Assembly: GCF_040783975.1 (NCBI RefSeq)
Contig: NZ_CP160631.1
Span: 1,612,001-1,676,000, forward strand
Length of the DNA stretch: 64,000 nt
DNA from: Pantoea sp. Ep11b
Lineage (GTDB): Bacteria; Pseudomonadota; Gammaproteobacteria; Enterobacterales; Enterobacteriaceae
Reading direction: 5' to 3'
Made by a program: the position numbers and the translations under genes. This document shows positions 16,527 to 27,107 of the stretch, piece after piece. Below the pieces are notes generated by a model that ran no database searches, was not told where the DNA came from, and saw nothing but the letters and a program-made list of their open reading frames with translations. The number at the start of each line of letters is the position of its first letter. Within the stretch, counting starts at the first letter, position 1.

Positions 16527-18383
16527 ATGAGCGACAGGCAAACGTTACCGCCGCTGGCACCGGATCAGGTGCTGGCAGTGCGCGATCTCAGTGTGCGCTT
16601 CCGGCACGAAAGCAGCGTGACGGACGCGGTGCGTCACCTGTCGCTCGATCTGTTTCGCGGCGAAACGCTGGCGCTGGTGGGGGAGTCCGGTTCCGGGAAA
16701 TCAGTGACCTCGCTGGCGCTGATGCGCCTGATTGAGCAGGCGGGCGGAAGCGTCAGCGGCGATGTCCGGCTGCGCCGTCGCAACGGCGAGGTGCTGGATC
16801 TGATGCGGGCTTCTACCGCTCAGATGCGGCGGGTGCGTGGCGCAGACATGGCGATGATTTTTCAGGAGCCGATGACCTCGCTGAATCCGGTCTTCTCTGT
16901 GGGCGAGCAGATCGCCGAATCAATCCGGCTGCATCAGGGGCTGAGTCACGCCGGGGCGCTGGCGGAGGCGCGCCGGATGCTGGACCTGGTGCGCATTCCC
17001 GATGCGCAGCGTGTCCTGTCCCGTTTTCCGCATCAGCTGTCGGGCGGGATGCGCCAGCGCGTGATGATCGCGATGGCGCTCTGCTGCAAACCGGCGCTGC
17101 TGATTGCCGACGAGCCGACGACCGCGCTCGACGTGACGATTCAGGCGCAGATTCTGCAACTTATTCGCGTACTGCAGAAAGAGATGCAGATGGGCGTGAT
17201 TTTCATCACGCACGATATGGGCGTGGTGGCCGAAATGGCGGATCGGGTGCAGGTGATGTATCGCGGCGACGTAGTCGAAAGTGCCCCGGTCGCCGATCTG
17301 TTCAGCGCCCCGCAGCAGCCCTATACCCGGGCGCTGCTGGCGGCGGTGCCAAAGCTTGGCTCAATGCAGGGCCAGCCTCTGCCAGCCCGATTCCCGCTGC
17401 TGCACGGCAACGCGGCGGATGAGCCCCCTCAGGACACCGTCCGTCGCCAGCAGCCGCCCATCCTGCAGGTGCGCGATCTGGTCACCCGTTTTGATATTCG
17501 CGGCGGCCTGCTGAATCGCGTAAAAAGCCGGGTTCACGCCGTGGAAAAAGTCAGTTTTGATCTCTATGCCGGTGAGACGCTGGCGCTGGTGGGGGAGTCG
17601 GGCTGTGGTAAATCGACCACCGGACGATCGCTGCTGAAGCTGGTGGCCAGCCAGGGCGGCACCCTGACATTTGATGGACAGCGGATAGACCACCTCTCAG
17701 GGGCGGCGCTGGCACACCTGCGGCGCGATATTCAGTTTATTTTTCAGGATCCCTACGCCTCTCTCGATCCGCGGCTGACGGTTGGCTTTTCGATTATGGA
17801 GCCGCTGCTGGTACACAAGGTGATGCCGCGCCGCGAGGCCGAACAGCGTGTCGCCGCGCTGCTGGAGAAGGTCGGACTGCTGCCGGAGCACGCTCAGCGC
17901 TATCCGCATGAATTTTCCGGCGGACAGCGTCAGCGCATCTGTATTGCCCGCGCGCTGGCGCTGAACCCGAAAGTGGTGATCGCTGATGAGTCTGTTTCCG
18001 CGCTGGACGTGTCGATTCAGGCGCAGATTATTAATCTGATGCTCGATTTGCAGCGTGAGCTGGGCATCGCCTTCCTGTTTATTTCTCACGATATGGCGGT
18101 GGTGGAGCGTATCAGCCATCGCGTGGCGGTGATGTATCTCGGTCAGATTGTCGAGATGGGGCCGCGTCAGGCGGTGTTTGAGCGGCCTCAGCACCCCTAT
18201 ACCCGAAAACTCATGGCGGCCGTGCCGGTAGCCGATCCGGCTCACCGGCGTCGTGAACGAGCCTTACTGGTCGATGAGATCCCCAGCCCGATCCATGCGT
18301 TAGGGGATGAACCTGAAGTGGCGCCGCTGATAGAGGTGGCTCCGGGCCATTTCGTCGCCCGCCATGTTATCAGCGCGACCTGA
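16527..18383 (+). CDS. gsiA: Glutathione ABC transporter ATPase GsiA
   Basis: A 618-residue ATPase with two fused nucleotide-binding domains, powering glutathione import through GsiCD. Domain 1 has GESGSGKS at residues 52-59, [15 protein letters not shown] and DEPTTALD. Domain 2 has [23 protein letters not shown] and DESVSALD. Both carry the oligopeptide-transporter C-terminal segment ([12 protein letters not shown] and [12 protein letters not shown]). The ribosome site is AAGGAG. Confidence 0.96.
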   Translation: MSDRQTLPPLAPDQVLAVRDLSVRFRHESSVTDAVRHLSLDLFRGETLALVGESGSGKSVTSLALMRLIEQAGGSVSGDVRLRRRNGEVLDLMRASTAQMRRVRGADMAMIFQEPMTSLNPVFSVGEQIAESIRLHQGLSHAGALAEARRMLDLVRIPDAQRVLSRFPHQLSGGMRQRVMIAMALCCKPALLIADEPTTALDVTIQAQILQLIRVLQKEMQMGVIFITHDMGVVAEMADRVQVMYRGDVVESAPVADLFSAPQQPYTRALLAAVPKLGSMQGQPLPARFPLLHGNAADEPPQDTVRRQQPPILQVRDLVTRFDIRGGLLNRVKSRVHAVEKVSFDLYAGETLALVGESGCGKSTTGRSLLKLVASQGGTLTFDGQRIDHLSGAALAHLRRDIQFIFQDPYASLDPRLTVGFSIMEPLLVHKVMPRREAEQRVAALLEKVGLLPEHAQRYPHEFSGGQRQRICIARALALNPKVVIADESVSALDVSIQAQIINLMLDLQRELGIAFLFISHDMAVVERISHRVAVMYLGQIVEMGPRQAVFERPQHPYTRKLMAAVPVADPAHRRRERALLVDEIPSPIHALGDEPEVAPLIEVAPGHFVARHVISAT

Positions 18384-18437
18384 ACAGTGACGATGTCGCC
18401 CCGGCGACCAACCCGACAGGGATTACAGGAGAACAAG

Positions 18438-19970
18438 ATGCAGATGACGATGCGTAAAGGGGTAGTGGCGGCTGGCGTGTTGAGCGCAATGACCCTGCCC
18501 GCCTGGGCAGCACAGGATGCGGTGATTGCCGTGGCCTCCAGCTTCACCACCCTCGACCCCTATGATGCCAACGACACGCTGTCGCAGGCGGTGGCGAAAT
18601 CTTTCTATCAGGGACTGTTTGGCTTCGATAAAGAGATGAAGCTGACCAATGTGCTGGCAGAGAGTTATCAGGCGAGCCCTGATGGCCTGACCTACACCAT
18701 AAAATTGCGCCCGGGCGTGAAATTCCAGGATGGCACCGACTTCAACGCGGAGGCGGTGAAGGTCAACCTCGACCGCGCCAGCAACCCGGACAATCACCTC
18801 AAGCGCTATAACCTGTTTAAAAATATCGCCAGCACGGAAGTGGTGGATCCGACCACGGTGAAGGTGACGCTGAAGACGCCATTCTCTGCCTTTATCAACA
18901 ACCTGGCGCATCCGGCGGCGGCGATGATTTCGCCTGCCGCGCTGAAGAAATATGGCAAAGAGATCGGTTTCCACCCGGTGGGCACCGGCCCGTTTATTTT
19001 CGACACCTGGAACCAGACCGATTTCGTTAAGGTGAAGAAGTGGGATGGCTACTGGAAGAAAGGCTATCCGAAGCTGGACAGCATCACCTGGCGTCCGGTG
19101 GTGGACAACAACACCCGTGCCGCGATGCTGCAGACTGGTGAGGCGAACTTTGCTTTCCCGGTGCCCTATGAGCAGGCGAAGCGTCTGGAGAGCAACAGCA
19201 AGCTCGATGTGGTGACCACGCCGTCCATTATGCAGCGCTACATCAGCCTGAACGTGACGCAGAAACCGTTCGACAATCCAAAGGTCCGTGAAGCGCTGGA
19301 GTACGCCATCAACCGTCAGGCGCTGGCGAAAGTGGCCTTCTCCGGTTACGCCACGCCGGCCACCGGCATCGTGCCGCCCGCCATCGATTTTGCCCAGACC
19401 TATCCGGCCATCAGCTACGATCCGGCCAAAGCCCGGGCGCTGCTGAAAGAGGCGGGCTATCCGAATGGCTTTGAAACGACGCTCTGGTCGTCCCATAACC
19501 ACAGCACCGCGCAGAAAGTCTTGCAGTTCACCCAGCAGCAGCTGGCGCAGATTGGTGTGAAGGTAAAAGTTACGGCGATGGATGCAGGTCAGCGTGCCGC
19601 CGAAGTGGAAGGCAAAGGCCAGAAAGAGAGCGGGGTGCGGATGTTCTACACCGGCTGGTCTGCATCCACCGGTGAGGCGGACTGGGCCCTGACGCCGCTG
19701 TTTGCGACCGCGGCCTGGCCACCGGCGATCTTTAATACCGCGTTTTACAGCAATCCAAAGGTCGACAAAGATCTGGCCGATGCGCTGAAGACCACCGACC
19801 GGGCAGAGAAAGCGCGCCTCTATAAAGACGCACAGGACACCATCTGGCAGGACCATCCGTGGATCCCGCTGGTGGTCGAACAGCTGGTTTCTGCCAACAG
19901 TAAAAACCTCAGTGGTTTTTATGTGATGCCCGATACCTCATTCAATTTCGATGAGGCCACTCTGAAGTAA
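18438..19970 (+). CDS. gsiB: Glutathione-binding periplasmic protein GsiB
   Basis: A 510-residue SBP_bac_5 receptor. Signal peptide about residues 1-24 ([20 protein letters not shown]). Mature part includes [34 protein letters not shown] and [20 protein letters not shown], all close to E. coli GsiB as recalled. The ATG at 18438 follows CAGGAGAA and is preferred to a long upstream extension. A GC hairpin follows before gsiC. Confidence 0.96.
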   Translation: MQMTMRKGVVAAGVLSAMTLPAWAAQDAVIAVASSFTTLDPYDANDTLSQAVAKSFYQGLFGFDKEMKLTNVLAESYQASPDGLTYTIKLRPGVKFQDGTDFNAEAVKVNLDRASNPDNHLKRYNLFKNIASTEVVDPTTVKVTLKTPFSAFINNLAHPAAAMISPAALKKYGKEIGFHPVGTGPFIFDTWNQTDFVKVKKWDGYWKKGYPKLDSITWRPVVDNNTRAAMLQTGEANFAFPVPYEQAKRLESNSKLDVVTTPSIMQRYISLNVTQKPFDNPKVREALEYAINRQALAKVAFSGYATPATGIVPPAIDFAQTYPAISYDPAKARALLKEAGYPNGFETTLWSSHNHSTAQKVLQFTQQQLAQIGVKVKVTAMDAGQRAAEVEGKGQKESGVRMFYTGWSASTGEADWALTPLFATAAWPPAIFNTAFYSNPKVDKDLADALKTTDRAEKARLYKDAQDTIWQDHPWIPLVVEQLVSANSKNLSGFYVMPDTSFNFDEATLK

Positions 19971-19977
19971 CGGAGCC

Positions 19978-19998
19978 GGCCAGCCCGTGTGGCTGGCC
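19978..19998 (+). other. Intra-operon hairpin between gsiB and gsiC
   Basis: GGCCAGCC-CGTGT-GGCTGGCC, a perfect 8-base stem with a 5-base loop and no T run, 7 bases after gsiB. It probably protects the receptor message from 3' decay, or lowers expression of gsiC and later genes. Confidence 0.6.
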
Positions 19999-20016
19999 GC
20001 AGCTGCAGGATGTTAC

Positions 20017-20946
20017 ATGCTTAACTATTTTCTCAAACGGCTCTTAGGGCTGATCCCCACGCTGCTGATTGTGGCGGTGCTGGTGTTCCTGTTTGTCCAT
20101 CTGCTGCCGGGCGATCCGGCACGTCTGATTGCCGGACCGGAAGCCGATGCCTCGGTGGTGGCGCTGGTGCGTCAGGAGCTGGGGCTGGATCTGCCGCTGC
20201 CGCAGCAGTTCGGGCACTTTATGCTGAACGCGCTGCAGGGCGATTTTGGTCAGTCGATGGTTTCGAAGCGGCCGGTTGCCGAAGAGATCGCCACACGCTT
20301 TATGCCGACTCTGTGGCTGACGCTGGCCAGCATGGTCTGGGCTGTGATCCTGGGTATGGCTATCGGCATCATCTCCGCCGTCTGGCGTAACCGCTGGCCT
20401 GACCGGCTGGGCATGACGCTGGCGGTGTCGGGCATCTCCTTTCCCGCCTTTGCGCTGGGGATGCTGCTGATGCAGGTCTTCTCAGTGGAGCTGGGCTGGC
20501 TGCCCACCGTCGGGGCGGAGAGCTGGCAGCACTACATCCTGCCCTCCATTACCCTGGGTGCGGCGGTGGCGGCCGTGATGGCGCGCTTTACCCGCGCCGC
20601 CTTTGTCGAGGTGATGCAGGAAGATTATATGCGTACCGCCCGGGCCAAAGGGGTCCGGGAGTCGCTGGTGGTTGTGAAACATGGCCTGCGCAACGCCATG
20701 ATCCCGGTGGTGACGATGATGGGGCTGCAGTTCGGCTTTCTGCTGGGCGGCTCGATCGTCGTCGAAGTGGTGTTTAACTGGCCGGGTCTGGGGCGTCTGC
20801 TGGTGGACTCGGTGGCGATGCGCGACTATCCGGTGATTCAGGCCGAAGTGCTGCTCTTTTCGCTGGAGTTTATTCTGATCAATCTGTTTGTCGACATGCT
20901 CTATGCGGTGATCAACCCCGCTATTCGCTTTAAGGAGTCGCGATGA
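20017..20946 (+). CDS. gsiC: Glutathione ABC transporter permease GsiC
   Basis: A 309-residue inner-membrane permease with six hydrophobic helices. The DppB-type N terminus [20 protein letters not shown] and [18 protein letters not shown] are present, and the EAA loop is [20 protein letters not shown]. The ATG at 20017 is used; upstream in-frame residues are not family sequence. The stop overlaps gsiD by 4 bases. Confidence 0.96.
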   Translation: MLNYFLKRLLGLIPTLLIVAVLVFLFVHLLPGDPARLIAGPEADASVVALVRQELGLDLPLPQQFGHFMLNALQGDFGQSMVSKRPVAEEIATRFMPTLWLTLASMVWAVILGMAIGIISAVWRNRWPDRLGMTLAVSGISFPAFALGMLLMQVFSVELGWLPTVGAESWQHYILPSITLGAAVAAVMARFTRAAFVEVMQEDYMRTARAKGVRESLVVVKHGLRNAMIPVVTMMGLQFGFLLGGSIVVEVVFNWPGLGRLLVDSVAMRDYPVIQAEVLLFSLEFILINLFVDMLYAVINPAIRFKESR

Positions 20947-21848
20947 AAAACTGGCGACGTGAAGCGGCACTGAAAACGATGCCGCCCATCGCGGAGAACC
21001 GGGTGCGTACGCCGTGGCGTGAGTTCTGGCGGCGCTTCAGGCGTCAGCCGGTGGCGATGCTGGCGGGAGCCTTTGTCCTGCTGCTGATTGTCCTGGCAGT
21101 GATCGCGCCGTGGATTGCCCCTTATGATGCAGAAAACTACTTCGATTATGACCGGCTTAATGACGGGCCGTCGCTGATGCATCTGTTTGGCGTCGATTCA
21201 CTGGGGCGCGATATCTTCAGCCGGGTGCTGGTGGGTACGCGCATCTCCCTGATTGCCGGCTTCTTCTCGGTGGTGATCGGCGCGCTGATTGGCACGCTGT
21301 TCGGGCTACTGGCAGGCTATTACGAAGGCTGGTGGGATCGCATCACCATGCGCATCTGCGACGTGCTGTTTGCCTTTCCCGGCATCCTGCTGGCGATTGC
21401 GGTGGTGGCGATCATGGGCAGCGGCATGAGCAACGTGATTGTGGCGGTCGCGATTTTCAGTATCCCGGCCTTTGCCCGTCTGGTGCGCGGCAATACGCTG
21501 GTGCTGAAGCATCAGACCTATATCGAGTCGGCGCGCAGTATCGGGGCCTCAGACTGGACCATTCTGATGCGCCATATCCTGCCCGGCACCGTCTCGCCGA
21601 TCGTGGTCTATTTCACCATGCGGGTCGGCACCTCGATTATTACGGCGGCCAGCCTGTCGTTTCTCGGCCTGGGGGCGCAGCCGCCCACGCCGGAGTGGGG
21701 CGCGATGCTCAATGAGGCGCGGGCCGACATGGTGATCGCCCCGCACGTCGCCATTTTCCCCAGCCTGGCGATCTTCCTCACTGTTCTGGCATTTAATTTA
21801 CTCGGCGACGGGCTGCGCGACGCGCTTGATCCTAAACTGAAACGATGA
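20943..21848 (+). CDS. gsiD: Glutathione ABC transporter permease GsiD
   Basis: A 301-residue DppC-type permease partner of GsiC. The cytoplasmic N terminus is [20 protein letters not shown], then helix 1, the [20 protein letters not shown] motif and the EAA loop [20 protein letters not shown]. It ends [14 protein letters not shown]. It overlaps gsiC (ATGA) and the next gene (ATGA), so all are translationally coupled. Confidence 0.96.
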   Translation: MKNWRREAALKTMPPIAENRVRTPWREFWRRFRRQPVAMLAGAFVLLLIVLAVIAPWIAPYDAENYFDYDRLNDGPSLMHLFGVDSLGRDIFSRVLVGTRISLIAGFFSVVIGALIGTLFGLLAGYYEGWWDRITMRICDVLFAFPGILLAIAVVAIMGSGMSNVIVAVAIFSIPAFARLVRGNTLVLKHQTYIESARSIGASDWTILMRHILPGTVSPIVVYFTMRVGTSIITAASLSFLGLGAQPPTPEWGAMLNEARADMVIAPHVAIFPSLAIFLTVLAFNLLGDGLRDALDPKLKR

Positions 21849-22300
21849 CAATAAAACCTTTTGATTATGACCAGGACTTCAGCACGATCGACTTCCGCCA
21901 GCATCCCGAACGTTATCAGGTCGGGCGTGGCGAGCAGGGTGTGCTGATGGTCGAGCCCTATAAGAGCGAAATCCTGCCGCACTGGCGATTTCGTACCGTT
22001 CCCATTGCTGAAGCGTCGGCAGAAAAGATCATGGCGCTGTTTGAGGCGTACCGGCGTCAGGATGATTTTGTTGGCATGGATATGGCCCGCAAATTTATCC
22101 AGATGGGCTACACCCGAGCGCGCCGCTACAGCAACCATAAAGGGGGACGAAAATATGATGCCGACGGCAGGGAGCTGCCGCGCGGCGTCAACGAAGAGAA
22201 GGCGGCGGCGGCGGCAATTTTCAAAAGCTACTGGGACAGACTGCGTGAGGATGAGGACTACCTGCGCCGCAAGAAGGCGCACCAGCAGCAGTATGGCTAA
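21845..22300 (+). CDS. DUF4385 family protein, last gene of the gsi operon
   Basis: A 151-residue soluble, charged protein with no signal peptide or membrane helix. I recognise the DUF4385 pattern: [60 protein letters not shown] and [19 protein letters not shown], then a Lys/Arg-rich tail. Function unknown. Its ATG overlaps the gsiD stop by 4 bases, so it is made with the glutathione importer. No catalytic motif can be named; the many conserved Arg, His and Lys residues would suit binding of an anionic or nucleic-acid ligand, which is only a guess. Confidence 0.85.
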   Translation: MTIKPFDYDQDFSTIDFRQHPERYQVGRGEQGVLMVEPYKSEILPHWRFRTVPIAEASAEKIMALFEAYRRQDDFVGMDMARKFIQMGYTRARRYSNHKGGRKYDADGRELPRGVNEEKAAAAAIFKSYWDRLREDEDYLRRKKAHQQQYG

Positions 22301-22740
22301 CGGCGGAACCGGCTGGCTCTTTTCCTCCGTGCACGCGACGCCTCTGGCCGTGCGTCTCTGCATTCTCCTCTTTTCGCAGCCCCCCATGACCGTCTGAGCC
22401 AGCCACGCTGTCAGGGCCAGGGTGGCGCATAAAACGTTCCCCTGCGACCCTCCACGGCGTAAAGTAGTGAAAAAACGCGTAAAAGCCCGTCACCTGACCG
22501 GGAGAGCGATGAGGCAGGATTGCATCCCCTCATGTCCAGTAACCTGCGGTGCTGTAAAAAGAAATTGGTGCGAAAGCCTCTGAACGGCGGATAAGCGAAA
22601 CGCTGACCGCCGTGGCGTTTTCGCGCTTACTGAAAAACGCGGGTTGATATTCACTTGTTTTCATTAATAATAAACCGGCTAACCCCACTGAGGGGGCTAT
22701 GCCCCTCAGGTAATGAAATGGATAATGTGAGAGCTAAATA
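22301..22740. other. Gene-free region before the carbonic anhydrase gene
   Basis: 440 bases without a supported gene. It contains an imperfect stem GCGAAACGC / GCGTTTTCGC (22595-22624) and a clean stem CTGAGGGG-GCTATG-CCCCTCAG about 30 bases before the next ATG. No promoter is convincing. Confidence 0.5.
22687..22708 (+). promoter_or_regulatory. 5' untranslated hairpin of the carbonic anhydrase gene
   Basis: Perfect 8-base stem CTGAGGGG / CCCCTCAG with a 6-base loop, ending about 32 bases before the start codon. It is followed by AT-rich sequence. It could protect the message or act in regulation. Confidence 0.4.
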
Positions 22741-23376
22741 ATGAAAGAGATCATCAACGGATTTCTGAATTTCCAGCAGAATGTGTTTCCTGAAAGGAAG
22801 GATCTTTTCAAAAGCCTGGCGTCAAATCAAAATCCGAAAGCGCTGTTCATCTCCTGTTCAGACAGCCGTCTGGTGCCTGAACTGGTCACGCAGCAGGAGC
22901 CAGGAGAGCTGTTCGTTATCCGCAATGCGGGCAACATCGTTCCCTCTTTTGGTCCCGAGCCAGGCGGTGTCTCGGCCACGATCGAATATGCCGTGGTGGC
23001 GCTGGGCGTGTCTGACATCATTATCTGCGGTCACTCCAACTGCGGCGCGATGAACGCTATCGCCTCCTGCGCCTGCATGGATACCATGCCTGCCGTTGAG
23101 CACTGGCTGCGCTACGCTGATGCGGCGAAAGCCGTGGTCGAGCAGCGTGAGTATGACTCGCCAGAGAAGAAGCTGAACGAGATGGTTAAAGAGAACGTTA
23201 TCGCTCAGCTCAACAACATGAAAACCCATCCTTCGGTTTCCGTTGCGCTGCGTAACGGCAAGCTGCGCCTGCACGGCTGGGTTTACGATATCGAAAGCGG
23301 CACCATTATGGCGCTGACCCAGGGCGGCAAGCAGTTCATCACCCTGTCTGACAACCCTGACACCTGCTTCGAATAG
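22741..23376 (+). CDS. cynT: Beta-class carbonic anhydrase, CynT-like
   Basis: A 211-residue zinc enzyme for CO2/bicarbonate exchange. Zinc ligands are Cys39 and Asp41 ([13 protein letters not shown]), His98 and Cys101 (CGHSNCGAM). The N terminus [13 protein letters not shown] and [20 protein letters not shown] match E. coli CynT as recalled, rather than Can. No cyanase (cynS), cynX or cynR gene is adjacent, so it probably serves bicarbonate supply rather than cyanate breakdown. The symbol reflects similarity only. Confidence 0.85.
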   Translation: MKEIINGFLNFQQNVFPERKDLFKSLASNQNPKALFISCSDSRLVPELVTQQEPGELFVIRNAGNIVPSFGPEPGGVSATIEYAVVALGVSDIIICGHSNCGAMNAIASCACMDTMPAVEHWLRYADAAKAVVEQREYDSPEKKLNEMVKENVIAQLNNMKTHPSVSVALRNGKLRLHGWVYDIESGTIMALTQGGKQFITLSDNPDTCFE

Positions 23377-23384
23377 TGCCTCTT

Positions 23385-23420
23385 GCCCGCTGCAACCGGC
23401 AGCGGGCTTCCTGTTTAATC
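23385..23420 (+). terminator. Terminator after the carbonic anhydrase gene
   Basis: 9-base stem GCCCGCTGC / GCAGCGGGC, 5-base loop, then a T-rich stretch. Confidence 0.7.
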
Positions 23421-23494
23421 TTTTGTAAATCCTCAGGTTCACTGCACGGCGCGTGACTACGCTTAAGGGCACGCTATCCCGTCAGGAGAACCCT

Positions 23495-24631
23495 ATGTCC
23501 CGTCTTTCAACTATCCTGCTGCTAGGCAGCACGCTGTTCTGCGTCTCGCCGCTGTTTGCCGCTGACGTCAACGTGGAGGTATTGCAGGATAAGTTACAAC
23601 ATCCATGGTCGGTTGCCTTCCTGCCCGATAATAAGACCCTGCTGATTACTGAACGCAGCGGCCAGCTGCGCAGCTGGAACCCGCAGGAGGGGCTGTCGCA
23701 GCCGATCGGGGGCGTGCCTGCGGTCTGGGCAGAGCGGCAGAGTGGCCTGCTGGATGTGGTGCTGGCACCCGATTTCGCCACCAGTCGTCACGTCTGGCTG
23801 AGCTACACCGAAGCGAACAGCAACGGCAAAGCGGGCGCGGTGGTCGGCGTGGGCACGCTGAGCCAGGATAACCGCAGGCTTAACGATTTCCGCGAGGTGA
23901 TCCGTCAGACGCCACAGCTCTCCAGCGGCAATAACATCGGCACCCGGCTGGCATTTGATACCCAGGGCTACCTCTGGATCGCCTTTGGCGACAACTTCGT
24001 CAGCAGCGCAGCGCAGGATCTCGATAAGCTGCAGGGCAAACTACTGCGGCTTAACGCGGATGGCAGCGTGCCGGACGATAATCCGTTTGTGAAACAGCGT
24101 GGTGCGCGGCCAGAGATCTGGGCGTATGGCCTGCGTAATCCGCAGGGGCTGGCGCTTAATCCCTGGACCGGGATGATATGGGAGAGTGAGCATGGCCCGC
24201 GCGGCGGCGATGAAGTGAATATCATGGGCCGGGGAAAAAATTATGGCTGGCCACTGGCAACCTACGGCATCGATTACAGCGGTGATAAGGTGCCGGAGTC
24301 GCAGGGCACTCACGTTGCGGGCACCGAACAGCCTCTCTGGCACTGGAAGGTGTCGCCCGCGATCAGCGGCATGGCCTTCTACAACAGCGCCCGTTTTCCG
24401 CAGTGGAAAAACTCGCTGTTTATCGGCGCGTTAAAAGAGAAAAACCTGATCAGGCTGACGCTCAACGGCGAAAAAGTGGTAGAGGAGCAGCGCCTGCTGG
24501 ACGATCAGAAGGCGCGGATCCGCGATGTGCGACAGGGGCCGGATGGGTATCTCTATGTGCTGACCGATGAGGCCAATGGTAAGCTGCTGAAGGTGGGTTT
24601 AGCGCAGGATGCTGGCGCGTCACGCGGCTAA
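23495..24631 (+). CDS. yliI: PQQ-dependent aldose sugar dehydrogenase YliI (Asd)
   Basis: A 378-residue periplasmic six-bladed beta-propeller quinoprotein of the soluble glucose-dehydrogenase family. The signal peptide is about residues 1-23 (LFAADVNVEV at the junction). Motifs QHPWSVAFLPDNKTLLITER, YGLRNPQGLALNPWTGMIWE and EHGPRGGDEVNIMGRGKNYG are typical. The ATG at 23495 follows CAGGAGA. It needs PQQ from elsewhere; no PQQ synthesis genes are in the window. Confidence 0.93.
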   Translation: MSRLSTILLLGSTLFCVSPLFAADVNVEVLQDKLQHPWSVAFLPDNKTLLITERSGQLRSWNPQEGLSQPIGGVPAVWAERQSGLLDVVLAPDFATSRHVWLSYTEANSNGKAGAVVGVGTLSQDNRRLNDFREVIRQTPQLSSGNNIGTRLAFDTQGYLWIAFGDNFVSSAAQDLDKLQGKLLRLNADGSVPDDNPFVKQRGARPEIWAYGLRNPQGLALNPWTGMIWESEHGPRGGDEVNIMGRGKNYGWPLATYGIDYSGDKVPESQGTHVAGTEQPLWHWKVSPAISGMAFYNSARFPQWKNSLFIGALKEKNLIRLTLNGEKVVEEQRLLDDQKARIRDVRQGPDGYLYVLTDEANGKLLKVGLAQDAGASRG

Positions 24632-24742
24632 TCGCCTGTTTTATCTGTCAGTCCGGGCCGGACAGTGTTCACCCTCCCTGCGTGCAGGACGGGCTGTTTT
24701 GCGCGCTTCCTGCCCGGACCGTTTGCCAGTGCAGACTTCAGG

Positions 24743-25399
24743 TCAGCGCGACCAGTGGCAGACCTGCCATCCACGGTTAACGGCTTCCTGATGCAGTTGT
24801 TCATCCGGGTTGATGACATGGGCGTGGTCGGCCTGCTCCAGCAGCGGCAGATCGTTCATCGAATCGCTGTAGGCCCAGGTGCGATCGAAGATCTCATCCT
24901 GCTGCAGCGCTTTCCAGTCGCCCAGCCGCGTCACTTTGCCCTGTTTGTAGGTCATAGTGCCGTAAGTGTTGCCGCTGTAGCGTTCGTCGACGATCTCCAC
25001 GCCAATCGCCAGCGCGCCGCAGGCACCCAGTTTCTCCGCAATCGGCACCACCAGATGTTCACCGCTGGCGGAGATGATCATCACTCTGTCACCGCGCGCG
25101 CGATGCCACTCAATCCGTTCACGGGCGGCAGGGAAGACGCGGGGCAGGATGTCACGATGGATAAAGCGGCGCACCCAGCCTTCGACGGTCAGCGTTGCCA
25201 TACCGGCCAGCGGGGAGAGGGTTGTGTTCATATACTCTTCAATCGACAGCGTACCGGCATAATAGTGACTCATTAATGCCTGTTCCTGATCGATCAGTTC
25301 GCTGGGGGCGAAACCCTGTGAGACCAGCCAGCGCAGCCACAGACTGGTGCTGTCTTCACAAATCAGGGTTTCATCGAGATCAAAAAGGGCTAAGTCCAT
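24743..25399 (-). CDS. HAD-IB family phosphatase
   Basis: A 218-residue SerB-like hydrolase. Motif I is LALFDLDETLI with nucleophile Asp7 and acid Asp9, motif II MIISAS, and motif III / IV YSDSMNDLPLLEQ. The helical cap between motifs I and II is of the IB type. The start at 25399 follows GGAG; an ATG at 25483 would add 28 residues with no family match. The substrate is unknown, most likely a small phosphomonoester. It is convergent with yliI. Confidence 0.85.
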   Translation of the reverse strand: MDLALFDLDETLICEDSTSLWLRWLVSQGFAPSELIDQEQALMSHYYAGTLSIEEYMNTTLSPLAGMATLTVEGWVRRFIHRDILPRVFPAARERIEWHRARGDRVMIISASGEHLVVPIAEKLGACGALAIGVEIVDERYSGNTYGTMTYKQGKVTRLGDWKALQQDEIFDRTWAYSDSMNDLPLLEQADHAHVINPDEQLHQEAVNRGWQVCHWSR

Positions 25400-25670
25400 G
25401 GTCGGTCTCCTCGGCTGAGTGGCTTTCAGGTTAGCCGAAAATTGTGACGGGCTTAACTCTTCTGCGAAAAATCGGAATTTCACGCAGTTCTGATGGCGCT
25501 ACTATGGTGGCTGAGTACCCTGCAGCGGCGACCCTGTCAGGCTGATTCGACCGAACTTTAAAAAACTTTACGATTCGACGGTTTTTTTCGCCGCCGCCAA
25601 CGGTTAGCGTTTGAGTAAGAATTTTCTGCCTCGGGAATTTCGTTTCAACAAGGACAATCCGGCCAAACCC

Positions 25671-26873
25671 ATGACAAACACTCGCTTTACATCTCGCCTC
25701 CGGCAGCTCGCTGCCACCTCCATACTGATCCTTGCCCCCGTCAGCGTATTTGCTGAGCAGGCTCCCGCCGCGCCAGGCATCGACGCGAAGGCGTGGATCC
25801 TGATGGACTACGCCAGCGGCAAAGTGTTAACCGAATCGAGCGCCGATCAGCGTCTCGACCCCGCCAGCCTGACGAAAATGATGACCAGCTACGTCGTCGG
25901 TCAGGCGATCAAGGCGGGCAAAATCAAGCCGGATGATATGGTCACCGTCGGTCAGGATGCCTGGGCTACCGGCAACCCTAAGCTGCGCGGCTCTTCGCTG
26001 ATGTTCCTCAAGCCGGGCGATCGCATCCCGGTACACGAGCTGAATAAAGGTATCGTGATCCAGTCCGGCAATGACGCCTGTATCGCGCTGGCGGACTATG
26101 TGGCGGGCAGCCAGGACTCCTTTATCGGCCTGATGAATAACTACGTGAAGGCGATGGGGCTGCAGAATACCCACTTTATGACGGTGCACGGTCTGGATGC
26201 CGAGGGGCAATACAGCACCGCGCGCGACATGGCGCTGATTGCGCAGGCCCTGATCCGCGATGTGCCCGAAGAGTATGCGCTGAACAAAGAGAAAGAGTTT
26301 ACCTTCAACAAAATCCGCCAGATTAACCGTAACCGTCTGCTGTGGAGCACCAACCTCAACGTGGATGGTGTCAAAACCGGGCATACTTCCGGCGCGGGCA
26401 ATAACCTGGTGGCGTCGGCCACCGAAGGCGACATGCGTCTGATCTCGGTGGTGCTGGGCACCGCCAGCGATGCAATCCGCTTCCGGGAGAGCGAAAAGCT
26501 GCTGACGTGGGGCTTCCGTTTCTATGAAACCGTGACGCCGATTAAGGCCGATGCGCCTTTTGCGCAGCAGCGGGTCTGGTTCGGCGATCGCAGCCAGGTC
26601 AATCTGGGCGTGGCGAAAGATGCCGCGCTGACCATCCCGAAAGGGCAGATGAAGAACCTCAAGGCAAGCTACAAACTCACTACGCCGCAGCTGGAAGCGC
26701 CGCTGAAGAAAAATCAGGTGGTCGGCACCATCGATTTCCAGCTGGATGGGAAGACGATCGAACAGCGGCCGCTGGTGGTGATGCAGGATGTGCAGGAAGG
26801 GGGGTTCTTCAGCCGGATGTTTGACTTCGTGATGATGAAGTTCAACGGCTGGTTCGGGAAGTGGTTCTCATAA
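25671..26873 (+). CDS. dacC: D-alanyl-D-alanine carboxypeptidase DacC (PBP6)
   Basis: A 400-residue class C penicillin-binding protein, the same length as E. coli PBP6, which trims the terminal D-Ala of peptidoglycan stem peptides. Signal peptide to about residue 28 (VSVFA-EQ), nucleophile SLTK at residues 66-69, SGN in [11 protein letters not shown], and KTG in [13 protein letters not shown]. The C-terminal amphipathic membrane anchor is [20 protein letters not shown]. The ATG at 25671 gives the family signal peptide; the ribosome site is weak. Confidence 0.95.
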   Translation: MTNTRFTSRLRQLAATSILILAPVSVFAEQAPAAPGIDAKAWILMDYASGKVLTESSADQRLDPASLTKMMTSYVVGQAIKAGKIKPDDMVTVGQDAWATGNPKLRGSSLMFLKPGDRIPVHELNKGIVIQSGNDACIALADYVAGSQDSFIGLMNNYVKAMGLQNTHFMTVHGLDAEGQYSTARDMALIAQALIRDVPEEYALNKEKEFTFNKIRQINRNRLLWSTNLNVDGVKTGHTSGAGNNLVASATEGDMRLISVVLGTASDAIRFRESEKLLTWGFRFYETVTPIKADAPFAQQRVWFGDRSQVNLGVAKDAALTIPKGQMKNLKASYKLTTPQLEAPLKKNQVVGTIDFQLDGKTIEQRPLVVMQDVQEGGFFSRMFDFVMMKFNGWFGKWFS

Positions 26874-26878
26874 GTGAA

Positions 26879-26900
26879 CAGGGACGCTGAGGCGTCCCTG
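26879..26900 (+). terminator. Hairpin after dacC
   Basis: Perfect 9-base stem CAGGGACGC / GCGTCCCTG with a 4-base loop, 5 bases beyond the stop. No T run. Related GACGC-core stems occur at 27038-27066 and 27086-27103. Confidence 0.5.
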
Positions 26901-27037
26901 CACCGGTGTAATTTCCCGATCAGAATCTGGTAACAGCGCAGGCGTTTATTATGCAGGTAATCGGGTCAGATGAGGAAAGCGGCCTGCGACAGTAACAGCA
27001 CTTTCGCCTCCTTCCAGCCTGATCCCATTTCCGGTGC

Positions 27038-27103
27038 GGGCGTCACCTTACCGCCAGATGACGCCCCTTTTCCCGACAATCCAGGGGGACGCTATCGCGT
27101 CCC
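27038..27103. repeat. Two further GACGC-core hairpins between dacC and ybjG
   Basis: GGGCGTCA (27038-27045) pairs with TGACGCCC (27059-27066). GGGACGC (27086-27092) pairs with GCGTCCC (27097-27103) and is followed on the plus strand by TTTCTTAATT. They lie just beyond the ybjG stop and may stop transcription from both sides. Confidence 0.5.
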
Positions 27104-27107
27104 TTTC

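Noticed and set aside
18423..19856. 477-codon open frame on the minus strand
   Set aside because: It is antisense to gsiB, which has full family similarity; the reverse frame is open through codon bias and its product is low-complexity Arg/His-rich.
25611..25670. Upstream TTG start for dacC
   Set aside because: It would place 20 charged residues before the signal peptide and has no ribosome site.
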